Assembly: GCA_013822245.1 (NCBI GenBank)
Contig: PNKE01000026.1
Location: forward strand, 53,071-117,070
Direction of reading: 5' to 3'
From: Candidatus Solibacter sp.
GTDB taxonomy: Bacteria; Acidobacteriota; Terriglobia; Bryobacterales; Bryobacteraceae
Length of the DNA: 64,000 bases
The position numbers and the translations under genes were made by a program. This document shows, piece after piece, positions 34,925-43,085 of the stretch (the stretch's first letter is position 1; each line of letters starts with the position of its first letter). The notes under the pieces are model-generated. The model was not told the origin of the DNA. It was given only the letters and a program-made list of their open reading frames with translations, and ran no database searches.

Positions 34925-36991
34925 CTACTGTCCTCCCTTCGACCCGCCGACGGGCATCATGCCGGCGGCGCCTCCGCCGTCATTCTTCGAGCCCTTCCTG
35001 GCGTCGCCGGGTTTGGCCTCGGGATCCGCCATCGAGATCACATCTCCGGCGTTGACGCCTTCGGCGATGATCGTTACCGATTCGCTGCGCTTGGCGATCC
35101 TGATCGGGCGGGCGGCGAAGCTGTCCTTCTGCCTGACGTAAACCACAGGCTTGCCGTCCTTCTCAAAGACGCTCTGGTTGGGTACATAGATGGCGTTCGC
35201 GACCTTCTCGACGATGATCTCGACGTCGGCCAGCAGACCCGGCCGCAGCAGGATATTGAGTTCGCTGTCGTCTTCCGGCGGGGGCGGAAGTTTCGCGTTG
35301 TCGAGGTCCTTCTGTGAAAACTGCGACGGCGCGCCCATACCCATCATGGCCGTTTCGGCCCCGCCACGCTGACCGCCTTCGCCGCGCTGACCGCCTTCGC
35401 CGCGCTGGCCCCCTTCGCCACGCTGGCGCGCTTCGCCGGCCTGGGCCGAATCGGCGCCGGGGCGCTGGAATCCGAAACCGGGCGCGCCGGTGACGGCCTG
35501 TTTGGCAGCCGAATCCGGCCTCTTCGAGGCATCGCCTGATTTCGCCGCGCCCGCCTTGGTGGCCGCGCCCATGGTGTTGCGCAACTCGGAGAAGATCTTC
35601 TGGCGTTCTTCCTGGCTGAGGTCCTGCATGTTGCGGCCGCCGAGGGCTTTCTGGAACGCGGCGCGCATCTGTTGCTGCTGTTCCGGCGTCATGCCGGCGC
35701 CGCCGCCCATCATCATGCGCTGGCCGCCTCCTTGGCCGCCCGAGCCCGCGGATTCACCGCCGGCCGTTCCACCGGGCATCTGCATCACAACCATGCCGCC
35801 GCCTTGGCCGGCGCCCAGGCCGCCTGCCTGTCCGCCGCCGAAAGCGGCCGCGCCGCCATTCATGCCCGCGAAACCGCCCGGCATGCCTGCGAACATCGAC
35901 GTGGCCGACGAGGCGATCGGCCTCCTGCGGTTCTCCTCCGCCGTCCGCAATATGCGCTGGATTTCGGCCTCGTCAGCGCCGATCGCGCCCAGCAACTGCC
36001 GCATATCGATGGAGAAAAGCACGTCGAACTTCTTGCCTGGGTCGGCCGAGAAGACGTTGGAACTGGCGGTGCCGCTCATGGACTTGATCTTGCCGTTGAA
36101 AACCTTGTCGGGCAGCGCATCGAGGCGCAGCATGACGTCCTGGCCCTCGATCAGATTGGCGCGGTCGAGTTCGCCGATGCGGGCGATGATCTCCATCTCG
36201 GAGAGATCCATCACGTCGGCCACGGGGTTGCCGGGCGACACCTGGTCGCCTTCGCGGATATCCGGAATGGCGGTGCCGAACATGCCGCCGAAGCCGCTGC
36301 GGTTCTGCTTGATCGCCACCAGGCCCGACAGCGGCGACAGCAGCTTGGTCTGGGCCAGGCGCATCTGTTCCCGGCGGATGTCGAGCACGTTGCGGTTGCG
36401 GCGCTCACGCAGCACGGCAAGCTCGGCCTGGGCCTGCTCGCGGCGGCTCTTGATGTCGCTCTCAAGCTGCTTCAGCTTGCGCCGGGCCTCCTCCAGGTTC
36501 AGCTCATTCCTCTTCTGATCGATGGTCGACAGAAGCTCCTTGCGCTTGTCCTCCAACTCCGCGCGGCGGACCGCGTAGCGCGCGCGAAGCAGTTCGACGT
36601 CGTCCTGGTTGTTGCGGATCGCCAGGTCGGACTGCGCCTTCTTGATCTGCTCGTCCACCTGTTCGAGTTCGAGTTCCCGCTGTTCGAGACGCGAAACCAG
36701 CTCGGCGTCGTCAAACTCAACCACTAGATCTTTCTCCCTGGCCATGGCGCCCAGCGGCGCCAGCCGGGTGACCTGCACGGTGCCGAACAGGTTCGGCGCC
36801 GTCAGTGTCGCCGACCGGACCGGGCGAAGCTCGCCGCGGGCGAAACTGCGCACCACGACGTCGCCGCGCCGGACCCGCGTCGTCGGAGTCTGATCCTGTT
36901 TGCTGGGGAGGCCCGAGTAGAGCTTCCACGCTCCGTAACCCAGGCCGCCAAGGCCCAGGATGATCACCAATCGAATCACTAGCTTCTTCAT
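34925..36991 (-). CDS. HlyD-type adaptor with a ~240-residue Gly/Met/Gln-rich insertion
   Basis: About 688 aa from the ATG at 36991. An N-terminal anchor (about 4-22) precedes the barrel-sandwich domain, a coiled coil (about 98-215) and the second sandwich half (about 216-240). The beta-barrel domain is interrupted at about residues 335-575 by a long insertion. It contains Gly/Met-rich stretches, a charged helical segment beginning MTPEQQQQMRAAF and four tandem GEGGQR-type hexapeptides. The C-terminal adaptor domain then resumes (LLRPGLLADVEIIVEKV). The start is weakly supported by GGAATC upstream. Confidence 0.85.
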   Translation of the reverse strand: MKKLVIRLVIILGLGGLGYGAWKLYSGLPSKQDQTPTTRVRRGDVVVRSFARGELRPVRSATLTAPNLFGTVQVTRLAPLGAMAREKDLVVEFDDAELVSRLEQRELELEQVDEQIKKAQSDLAIRNNQDDVELLRARYAVRRAELEDKRKELLSTIDQKRNELNLEEARRKLKQLESDIKSRREQAQAELAVLRERRNRNVLDIRREQMRLAQTKLLSPLSGLVAIKQNRSGFGGMFGTAIPDIREGDQVSPGNPVADVMDLSEMEIIARIGELDRANLIEGQDVMLRLDALPDKVFNGKIKSMSGTASSNVFSADPGKKFDVLFSIDMRQLLGAIGADEAEIQRILRTAEENRRRPIASSATSMFAGMPGGFAGMNGGAAAFGGGQAGGLGAGQGGGMVVMQMPGGTAGGESAGSGGQGGGQRMMMGGGAGMTPEQQQQMRAAFQKALGGRNMQDLSQEERQKIFSELRNTMGAATKAGAAKSGDASKRPDSAAKQAVTGAPGFGFQRPGADSAQAGEARQRGEGGQRGEGGQRGEGGQRGGAETAMMGMGAPSQFSQKDLDNAKLPPPPEDDSELNILLRPGLLADVEIIVEKVANAIYVPNQSVFEKDGKPVVYVRQKDSFAARPIRIAKRSESVTIIAEGVNAGDVISMADPEAKPGDARKGSKNDGGGAAGMMPVGGSKGGQ
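35365..35436 (-). repeat. Four tandem 18-bp repeats inside the adaptor gene
   Basis: Units 35365-35382, 35383-35400, 35401-35418 and 35419-35436 share the core CGCTG(A/G)CC(G/C)CCTTCGC with a few changes; the last is the most diverged. They stay in frame and encode GEGGQR-like hexapeptides, so copy number could vary without a frameshift. Confidence 0.7.
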
Positions 36992-37011
36992 CGTCGTTGA
37001 TTCCGTTCGCG

Positions 37012-38313
37012 TCAGAACTTCTTGGTGCGCTTGGCGACCTCGGCCGGGTTCTCCAGCGCCACCCGGTCGCCTTCCTTCAGACCCGCCACCACCACGATAT
37101 CGGTCTCGTTCCTGCGGCCCACCTCGATATCGGCGACGACGAAATTCTGGCCCCGCTGCAACCACACCGCCGGCTTGCCGGCCTGCGAGAAGCTCGCCTT
37201 GAGCGGGATCAGCAGGCTCGACGGAAGCCGTTCGAGCACGATCTCGGCCGAGGCGCTCATGCCGGGCCGCAGCCGGGGGTCGAGGTTCTTCAACAGCGCA
37301 TGCGCCGGAAAGCTCTTCTCGGCTGTGCGCGACCGGCTGAACTCGAGCGCCGCGATCGGGCTTACCCAAGTCAGTTCGGCATCGAACTCCTTGTCCGGGA
37401 TCGCGTCCACCCGGATCTTCACCGGCTGGCCGAGCTTGATCTTTCCCCGGTCCACCTCGTCCAGCTTCAACTCAATCCGCATTTCCGAAAGATCGGGGAT
37501 CTCGGCGATCGCCGCTCCCGTCCAGGCGTTGTCGCCTTCCTTGAATGGCGGCGGAGTGGATCCCCAACTGCCCTGGGCGCGGAAGTTCGGCAGAATGTTG
37601 ACGATGCCGTCGGACGGAGCCCGCACCATCATCTTGGAAAGGTACTCCTTCACGCGCACCATGTCGCGTTCGGCCTTGTCCTTTCTGGTCTGCAGGCGGT
37701 CGAGATCGGCCTGCTGCGATACCTCGTGCGACTTCACCGTCACCTTCACCTGATCGAGCGAGCCCTTCGAAATGCCGACGTCGATGCGGGTCTTGGCGCC
37801 TTCAATCTCCGACAGAATCTCGGCCTTGGACGCCTCAAGCTCGGCTCTCTGGACGTCATAGCCAGAGGTCATCAGGCTCATGGAGTCGGCCTCGTCGGTG
37901 ATCTTGTGGCTGGCCTTGGTTTGCACCACTTCCGAATCGATGGTCCGGATCAGGGAGTTGCGGTCCAGGTAGTAGTTCTCCAGCGTCGCCGTGTCGAACT
38001 CGATCACCGGCTGGCCCGCCCTGATCATCTTGCCCGTCTCGGCCAGCTTCGTGATCTTCGGATTGGGCACCTGCGGCGCGGCCAGAATCTTCGAACGCGT
38101 GCTGCGGATCTCTCCCCGCACCTTCACCGTCGTCACGAATTCGGCCTTGCGGACCGCGGCCACCGGCACCTCGACCGGCTTGTTCGTGTTGTACCGGTAA
38201 GCGGCAAACCCGCCTCCCGACACGGCCATCAGGATGATGACACCCGTGATCAGCCGGGTCCTGCCCGAATTCACCTGTCCCAGCTTCTGCTTCGGCTTCA
38301 AGTCCTTCGACAT
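37012..38313 (-). CDS. HlyD/MacA-type periplasmic adaptor (second of three)
   Basis: The 433-aa protein has an N-terminal anchor (about 20-40), a sandwich domain, a helical hairpin (about 110-240), a beta-barrel domain and a C-terminal membrane-proximal domain with GLKEGDRVALENPAEV. Unlike its two neighbours it has no low-complexity insertion, so it has the normal length for the family. AGGAG lies 11 nt upstream of the ATG. It lies between the other two adaptor genes, 20 bp before the one at 36991, in one transcription unit. Confidence 0.9.
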   Translation of the reverse strand: MSKDLKPKQKLGQVNSGRTRLITGVIILMAVSGGGFAAYRYNTNKPVEVPVAAVRKAEFVTTVKVRGEIRSTRSKILAAPQVPNPKITKLAETGKMIRAGQPVIEFDTATLENYYLDRNSLIRTIDSEVVQTKASHKITDEADSMSLMTSGYDVQRAELEASKAEILSEIEGAKTRIDVGISKGSLDQVKVTVKSHEVSQQADLDRLQTRKDKAERDMVRVKEYLSKMMVRAPSDGIVNILPNFRAQGSWGSTPPPFKEGDNAWTGAAIAEIPDLSEMRIELKLDEVDRGKIKLGQPVKIRVDAIPDKEFDAELTWVSPIAALEFSRSRTAEKSFPAHALLKNLDPRLRPGMSASAEIVLERLPSSLLIPLKASFSQAGKPAVWLQRGQNFVVADIEVGRRNETDIVVVAGLKEGDRVALENPAEVAKRTKKF

Positions 38314-38318
38314 CTTAC

Positions 38319-40085
38319 TCAGACTCCTGTCCCGGTTGACGGGTTCGATGCTGTCTTGTCCGGCGGGGCAGCCGAGGCGGGCGGCTCCAGCGCCACGGTT
38401 TCGCCGGCTTTCAATCCATTCACGACCCTCGCCCTGATGTGGTTCCGCAATCCCAGCTCCACGTATCGCTTCTCGAAACCCTTGGCCGTCTTTACATAGA
38501 CATAAGGCCGGCCGGGCGCGCCCTGGTCGTAGAAAACCGATTCCAGAGGCACGATGACGCCGTCGGGCTCGCTGGCCACGACGACATCGGCGCTCACGCT
38601 GAGATCCGGAATCACCCGCTCGTCCATCTTCTCGATTTTCAAGTAGACCGGGATCTCCTTCATGTGGTCGGCGCGCATGCCGCCGCTGCGCGGCACCGCG
38701 CCGATCGAGATCACCTTGCCCGGAAGTTCCAGCCCGGGATAGGCGTCGAAGCGCAGATGAGCCTTCGCGCCGACGCGGATCATCTCCACGTCGGTCTGGT
38801 TCACCGACGCCGCCACCAGCATCGAGCGGGGATCGACGATTTGCATGAACATCTGGCCGGGGAAGAGCTGGTCGCCCTGCTGGATCTGGCGGAATTCGCT
38901 GCCCGCCATGATCTTCTGCATCACAACCATGCCGTCCATCGGCGCCTTCATGCGCATCTTTTCAACGTTCTCCTCGGCCCGCTTCAACTCGCTTCTCGTC
39001 GTCGCCAGCTGGATTTGGGCCTGTTTGAGTTCGGCCGCCTCACTGCTGCGCCTCAACGGCTCCTCCACCAGCAACTGCTTCAACTGGGCCTCGGCCTCTT
39101 CCAGCGCCAGCTTCAGACGCTCGGACTGAATCTGAGACAACACCGGCGTCGTCTTCAGGTCCAGTCTCGCCTTGTCCACAACCGAACGCGCCTGCTGAAG
39201 CGCAAACTGGTTCTGCGCCCGCGAAACCTCCAGTTGCACCTCCAGCGTCCTCATGCCGCGTTCGGACTGCGCCAGATCCGCGCGCTGGTCGTCGAGGCGG
39301 GTCTGCTGGTACTGAGTGTCGAACTCGGCGACCACGTCGCCCTTTTGCACCACCTTGCCGGGCGCGATGACGTTCTGAAGGACTTGCATGAAGTCGCTGG
39401 ATCCTCCCGACATTCTGCCGCCGCCACCGCCGCCACCACCACCACCTCCGCCGCCACCTCCGCCACCGCCGCCGCCTGACGACGAAGCGCTGGAAGCCGT
39501 TGACGTGGAACCGGCGGAACTCGTCCTGGACGAGGACGAGGACGACGATGCCGAAGCGAACCGGTTGCTTGCTCCGCGGAACGAACTCGAAGCGCCCGAA
39601 CTCATGCCGGAAACCGACGTAGCGCCAACGGAGGTGCTTGACGACGAAGCGCCGCCGCTTTCGCTGCGTCCGCCGCCGCCGCCGCCACCGCCACCACCAC
39701 CGCCGCCGCCGCTGCTCATCTGAACCACCATCTGGCCGCCACCCCCGCGGCCGCCCGACACGATGACTGTCGCCCCGCCGCCTCGCTGCCCGCGCATCTG
39801 CGGAGCGATCAGGGAAATCGATCTCTCGGCCATCGTGATTCCAGTCAGCCGGAGGGTGTTTTCGATCGCACCGGCGCCCGCGGGAACCGTCTTGACGGCC
39901 GCCACAACGCCGCCGGGGCCGCCGGTGAACGGCGTCAGGCTTGCTCTCTGGGTGTAGGCAACAATGCCGGCGGCTGCCAGGATACCGAACATTATCAATA
40001 ATTTACGTCCACGCTTCGGCCGCCGCGGAAGTTCCGGCGCCGGCTGGGGCTGAGGTCTTGGCTGGGGTATCGGTTGCGGCTGCAT
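38319..40085 (-). CDS. HlyD-type adaptor with a ~130-residue poly-Gly/Ser insertion (first of three)
   Basis: About 588 aa from the ATG at 40085 (AGGA about 9 nt upstream); an in-frame Met at 40151 was not chosen. A Pro/Gln-rich cytoplasmic tail and an anchor (about 28-46) precede the first sandwich strand (about 75-97). Residues ~97-230 are then almost wholly Gly and Ser, with uninterrupted runs of about 14 and 20 glycines. The sandwich resumes at VIAPGKVVQKGDVVAEFD, followed by a coiled coil (about 257-385) and the C-terminal domains. The adaptor core appears intact, so the insertion is probably an extended loop at the sandwich hairpin. Confidence 0.88.
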   Translation of the reverse strand: MQPQPIPQPRPQPQPAPELPRRPKRGRKLLIMFGILAAAGIVAYTQRASLTPFTGGPGGVVAAVKTVPAGAGAIENTLRLTGITMAERSISLIAPQMRGQRGGGATVIVSGGRGGGGQMVVQMSSGGGGGGGGGGGGGGRSESGGASSSSTSVGATSVSGMSSGASSSFRGASNRFASASSSSSSSRTSSAGSTSTASSASSSGGGGGGGGGGGGGGGGGGGGRMSGGSSDFMQVLQNVIAPGKVVQKGDVVAEFDTQYQQTRLDDQRADLAQSERGMRTLEVQLEVSRAQNQFALQQARSVVDKARLDLKTTPVLSQIQSERLKLALEEAEAQLKQLLVEEPLRRSSEAAELKQAQIQLATTRSELKRAEENVEKMRMKAPMDGMVVMQKIMAGSEFRQIQQGDQLFPGQMFMQIVDPRSMLVAASVNQTDVEMIRVGAKAHLRFDAYPGLELPGKVISIGAVPRSGGMRADHMKEIPVYLKIEKMDERVIPDLSVSADVVVASEPDGVIVPLESVFYDQGAPGRPYVYVKTAKGFEKRYVELGLRNHIRARVVNGLKAGETVALEPPASAAPPDKTASNPSTGTGV

Positions 40086-40291
40086 TTTTGGGTCCTGAAG
40101 ACTGGCCACCTGCCCGGAAGGGCGAGGTTGGCCGTCGGATCTTCTCGGCACTACCTGATTTCAAGACGACAATCACGCACGGAAGGTTATGCCGTCCCAA
40201 TGGAAAGGATGAGATAAAGTGGCGCCCGGACTCACATGGCGACAAAATTGCCGAGGAGGCGAACCGGACATCGATGAAAACTGCACTGAAT

Positions 40292-40331
40292 GGGGTGGGG
40301 GTGGGGTGGGGTGGGGTGGGGTGGGGTGGGG
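40292..40331 (+). repeat. Tandem (GGGGT)n array, predicted G-quadruplex
   Basis: Eight consecutive runs of four or five G are separated by single T bases on the + strand. This is enough for two stacked parallel quadruplexes. It sits between two divergent operons. Confidence 0.85.
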
Positions 40332-40352
40332 CGGACCGTGGGGTCGGTCCGC
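40331..40352. other. Hairpin 1 next to the G-tract array
   Basis: GCGGACCG (40331-40338) pairs perfectly with CGGTCCGC (40345-40352) around the loop TGGGGT. A short palindrome GCCCCGGGGC follows at 40351-40360. Confidence 0.7.
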
Positions 40353-40363
40353 CCCGGGGCGGC

Positions 40364-40392
40364 GTGGGGACAGAGGGTGGGGCTGTCCCCAC
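40364..40392. other. Hairpin 2 next to the G-tract array
   Basis: GTGGGGACAG (40364-40373) pairs perfectly with CTGTCCCCAC (40383-40392), a 10-bp stem with the G-rich loop AGGGTGGGG. There is no T-tract on either side, so a simple terminator is unlikely. Confidence 0.7.
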
Positions 40393-40465
40393 GGGCGGAG
40401 CTTTAAGTATACGAGAAGAAATATGGATACGCAAGGCCCAATTCGCAATCGGGACGAAGGCCGAA

Positions 40466-40495
40466 TTGACACCCCGCCGCACAGGGACCTATACT
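40466..40495 (+). promoter_or_regulatory. Consensus sigma-70-type promoter of rpmH-rnpA
   Basis: A perfect TTGACA (40466-40471) and TATACT (40490-40495) are separated by 18 nt. Transcription would start near 40502, giving a leader of about 67 nt. It is the best match to the consensus in the window. Confidence 0.75.
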
Positions 40496-40503
40496 GGGAT
40501 TTG

Positions 40504-40521
40504 CGCCACCACGGGGTGGCG
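40504..40521 (+). other. Hairpin at the start of the rpmH leader
   Basis: CGCCACC (40504-40510) pairs with GGTGGCG (40515-40521) around a 4-nt loop, right at the predicted 5' end of the mRNA, where it could stabilise the transcript. Confidence 0.45.
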
Positions 40522-40568
40522 GAAGCTATTGCTCCGCCCGGAAGAGTGGACATTCCTTAAGGATCCAT

Positions 40569-40736
40569 ATGCCGCAGAGAACATTTCAGCCAAACAACCA
40601 CCGCCGTGCGAAGCGTCACGGGTTCCGCGCCCGGATGAAGACCAAGAACGGTCGCGCCGTGCTCGCCCGCCGGCGGGCGGCAGGCCGCCACAAGTTGACT
40701 GTCAGTGACGAACGGGCCATCAAGACCGCCCGCTAA
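40569..40736 (+). CDS. rpmH: 50S ribosomal protein L34
   Basis: This 55-aa, highly basic protein is translated from an ATG with AAGGA 5 nt upstream. The sequence begins [20 protein letters not shown] and continues with the L34 signature [17 protein letters not shown]-terminal extension ([11 protein letters not shown]) makes it slightly longer than the usual 44-46 aa. L34 is a small late-assembling subunit near the exit-tunnel side of the large ribosomal subunit. It overlaps rnpA by 32 bp and starts the conserved rpmH-rnpA-yidD-yidC-jag-mnmE block. Confidence 0.97.
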   Translation: MPQRTFQPNNHRRAKRHGFRARMKTKNGRAVLARRRAAGRHKLTVSDERAIKTAR

Positions 40737-41103
40737 TCCAGCCGCGACGGGCGGACAAGCGCGCCTGCTGTTCACTAAGTCCAGCCGGCTGCTGAAACGC
40801 TCCGAGTTCCTGAAAGTTTATGAACTTGGGACCAGGGTGGCATCTCGAAGCTTCGTCGCATTTTGCCTCGACGGTGGCGGTGCGGACGGCCCCAGAATCG
40901 GCTTCACGGCCTCCCGCGCGCTCGGTAAGTCCAATGTGCGCAACCGGATACGCAGACGAGTCCGCGAGACCATCCGCCGCGCCCTGCCGCGCATCGGCCC
41001 CCAATGGCGGATTGTTATGAACCTCCGCCGGGCCGCATTCGATACCCTTCAGGCCGACCTCGACCGCGAGGTGGAGAGGCTGGTTCAGCGATGCGGGCCA
41101 TGA
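40705..41103 (+). CDS. rnpA: Ribonuclease P protein component
   Basis: The 132-aa basic protein supports RNase P RNA in tRNA 5' maturation. The RNA-binding signature is [15 protein letters not shown], and the N-terminal part has [14 protein letters not shown]. The only plausible start upstream of the fold is the GTG at 40705, which lies inside rpmH. The first ~20 residues are an extension rich in Pro/Ala/Gly. Translation is probably coupled to L34. Confidence 0.94.
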   Translation: MTNGPSRPPANPAATGGQARLLFTKSSRLLKRSEFLKVYELGTRVASRSFVAFCLDGGGADGPRIGFTASRALGKSNVRNRIRRRVRETIRRALPRIGPQWRIVMNLRRAAFDTLQADLDREVERLVQRCGP

Positions 41104-41300
41104 TCGTATTCCTTCTCCGCGCCTATAAGGGCGTGATCTCGCCGGTCCTGCCACCCGCGTGCCGGTTTCACCCGTCCTGCTCTGAATACGCTTTGGAAGC
41201 CGTCCGGCGCCACGGAGCCGCGCGGGGGGTATGGCTTGGGCTCAAACGCCTCGGCCGCTGCCATCCTTTCCATGCCGGGGGACTCGACCCGGTTCCTTAG
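41091..41300 (+). CDS. yidD: Membrane protein insertion efficiency factor YidD
   Basis: The 69-aa protein has the YidD core [31 protein letters not shown] and the ending [14 protein letters not shown]. The Cys residues and the amphipathic N-terminus are typical. The ATG at 41091 has GGAGAGG 12 nt upstream; an ATG at 41100 overlapping the rnpA stop (ATGA) is an alternative. It assists YidC-dependent insertion. Confidence 0.94.
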   Translation: MRAMIVFLLRAYKGVISPVLPPACRFHPSCSEYALEAVRRHGAARGVWLGLKRLGRCHPFHAGGLDPVP

Positions 41301-41318
41301 GAGTTCAACGAATTCAAC

Positions 41319-43067
41319 ATGGCCGATCAAGACAAGGGCAAGTCCGCAACCCAAAATCCTAAAGGCGGGAAGCAGGAACTCTCCATGGAGAAGCGCCTGC
41401 TGCTGGCCTTCGGCCTGATGGGCCTGGTGCTGCTCGGCTCGCAATACCTGATGCCCACCGCGCCGCAGGCGCCGGCGCCCAAGGGCGCGGAGCAGCCTCC
41501 CACGCCTGAAACCGCCAAGGCCGCCGAAGCGGCTCCGAATCCCGGCGCGCCCGCGGCCAAGCCCGCTGCTCGAACCGCTCCGGCAGTGCCGGCGGTTCCG
41601 GCCGCGGCGCTTGCCGACACCGAGGAACGCTCCGCGATCACGGTCGAAACCGGCGTCTATAAGGTCGTTTTTTCCAACCGCGGCGCTACCATCCGCAGTT
41701 GGACGCTCAAGAACTATAAGGACAGCAACGGCAAACCGGTGGAACTGGTCAATCTGGCGGGCGAGGCCAGGACCGGCCGCCCGTTCTCCTACCAGTTCCG
41801 CAACCGCAAACCCTCGGCCGACCTCAACAACGCCCTGTTTCAGGCCAGGCAATCGCCCGGACGGATCGAGTTCAACTGGTCCGACGGCACGACCTCGGCC
41901 AGGAAGGTCTTTGAATTCGATCCGGCCCGCTATCGCACCAGGCTGGTCTCCGAGGTCAACGAAAAAGGCCAGATCCTGCCCCACATGCTCGCCTGGCGCG
42001 GCGGCTTCGGCGACCTCACCGCCCACAACGCCGTGGCCCTGATGCATAGCGTCTATTACGACAACCCCAGCGCCAAGTATTTCGTCGAGGAGGCCTCGAT
42101 CGCCAAGGAGGGCCCCGTGCTGGTGACCGGTTCGTTCGGTTTCGCCGGCATCGAGGACGCCTACTTCGCCGCCGTCATCCTGCCCGAGGCCGGCCTCACC
42201 ACCGACTTCCAGACATGGATGGACAGCTTCCAGAGCGTCGGATCCGAAGAGGAACTGCCCCATGTCGGCGTCGCCTTCGGCACCCAGGGCCCCCTCGACA
42301 CCACCCTGTTCGTCGGGCCCAAGGATCTCGACCTGCTCCGCCAGACCCATCCCCGCCTCGAGCAACTGGTGGACTGGGGCTGGTTCTCCTTCATCGCCAG
42401 ACCGCTGTTTCTGTTCCTCAACTGGTTCAATAACAGCTACACCCACAACTGGGGCTGGGCGATCGTCATCGTCACAGTCATCATCAACACAGCCCTGTTG
42501 CCGCTGCGCTTCTCCTCCATGCGCTCGGCCCAGAAGATGATGAAACTGCAGCCCAAGGTCCAGGCCATCAATGAGAAATACAAGGGGGTCTCGATGAAGG
42601 ATCCCCGCAAGCAGAAGCAGAACGAGGAGATGATGGCCCTCTATCAAAGCGAGGGCATCAATCCGCTGGGCGGCTGCATCCCCATGCTGCTCCAGATGCC
42701 GTTCTTCTTCGCCTTTTTCAAGGTCCTCTCCGTAGCCATCGAACTCCGCGGCGCGCCGTGGCTGTGGGTGAGTGACCTGTCGCAACCCGAAGCCGGGATG
42801 ATCCGTTTTCTGCCCATTCTCATGCTCATCACCCAGGTCCTGATGCAGAAAATGACCCCGACGGCGGGCGGCGACATGGCCCAGCAAAGAATGATGATGA
42901 CGATGATGCCCATCCTCCTCGCCGTCATGTTCTACAGCGCCTCCAGCGGCCTGGTGTTATACTGGCTCACTGGAAACGTGGTCGGCATCGTCCAACAGTA
43001 CTTTTTTAACAAGTTGGCGCCGATGTCCGGACCCGTCCAGGCTGCAACATCCAAGAAGAAAAAATAG
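41319..43067 (+). CDS. yidC: Membrane protein insertase YidC
   Basis: The 582-aa protein has an N-terminal helix (about 24-42), a Pro/Ala-rich linker, a large periplasmic beta domain (about 105-345) and the conserved C-terminal insertase domain with five helices (about 360-565). Family blocks include NWGWAIVIVTVIIN, RSAQKMMKLQPK and GGCIPMLLQMPFFFAFFKVL. The periplasmic domain marks the Gram-negative form. AGGAG lies about 14 nt before the ATG. It inserts membrane proteins alone or with SecYEG. Confidence 0.97.
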   Translation: MADQDKGKSATQNPKGGKQELSMEKRLLLAFGLMGLVLLGSQYLMPTAPQAPAPKGAEQPPTPETAKAAEAAPNPGAPAAKPAARTAPAVPAVPAAALADTEERSAITVETGVYKVVFSNRGATIRSWTLKNYKDSNGKPVELVNLAGEARTGRPFSYQFRNRKPSADLNNALFQARQSPGRIEFNWSDGTTSARKVFEFDPARYRTRLVSEVNEKGQILPHMLAWRGGFGDLTAHNAVALMHSVYYDNPSAKYFVEEASIAKEGPVLVTGSFGFAGIEDAYFAAVILPEAGLTTDFQTWMDSFQSVGSEEELPHVGVAFGTQGPLDTTLFVGPKDLDLLRQTHPRLEQLVDWGWFSFIARPLFLFLNWFNNSYTHNWGWAIVIVTVIINTALLPLRFSSMRSAQKMMKLQPKVQAINEKYKGVSMKDPRKQKQNEEMMALYQSEGINPLGGCIPMLLQMPFFFAFFKVLSVAIELRGAPWLWVSDLSQPEAGMIRFLPILMLITQVLMQKMTPTAGGDMAQQRMMMTMMPILLAVMFYSASSGLVLYWLTGNVVGIVQQYFFNKLAPMSGPVQAATSKKKK

Positions 43068-43085
43068 AGACCAGCTCGGACGGCC

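Larger units (their letters stand above)
40086..40568. other. Divergent intergenic region between the adaptor operon and rpmH
   Basis: This 483-bp stretch holds no credible gene. It contains a G-tract array (40292-40331), two hairpins (40331-40352 and 40364-40392), a consensus promoter facing rpmH (40466-40495) and a leader hairpin (40504-40521). I looked for DnaA boxes because rpmH is often near oriC and found none. Confidence 0.6.

Noticed and set aside
35365..35436. CRISPR array
   Set aside because: The repeats are 18 bp, directly tandem without spacers and in frame in a coding sequence.
38439..39479. Open frame of 346 codons on the + strand opposite the first adaptor gene
   Set aside because: It is antisense to a well-supported adaptor gene. 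Its Leu/His/Arg-rich composition and lack of any motif fit a GC-driven shadow frame.
39388..39723. Poly-proline protein on the + strand
   Set aside because: It is the antisense reading of the poly-Gly tract of the adaptor gene.
40003..40482. Frame of 159 codons with Pro/Thr/His repeats on the - strand
   Set aside because: It is produced by the G-tract array, which reads as PPHPT repeats; it has no ribosome-binding site and no conserved features.
40086..40568. Replication origin next to rpmH
   Set aside because: rpmH-rnpA is often near oriC, but no DnaA boxes, no AT-rich unwinding region and no dnaA gene are seen.
41085..42887. Open frame of 600 codons opposite yidC
   Set aside because: It is antisense to yidC and has no domain.
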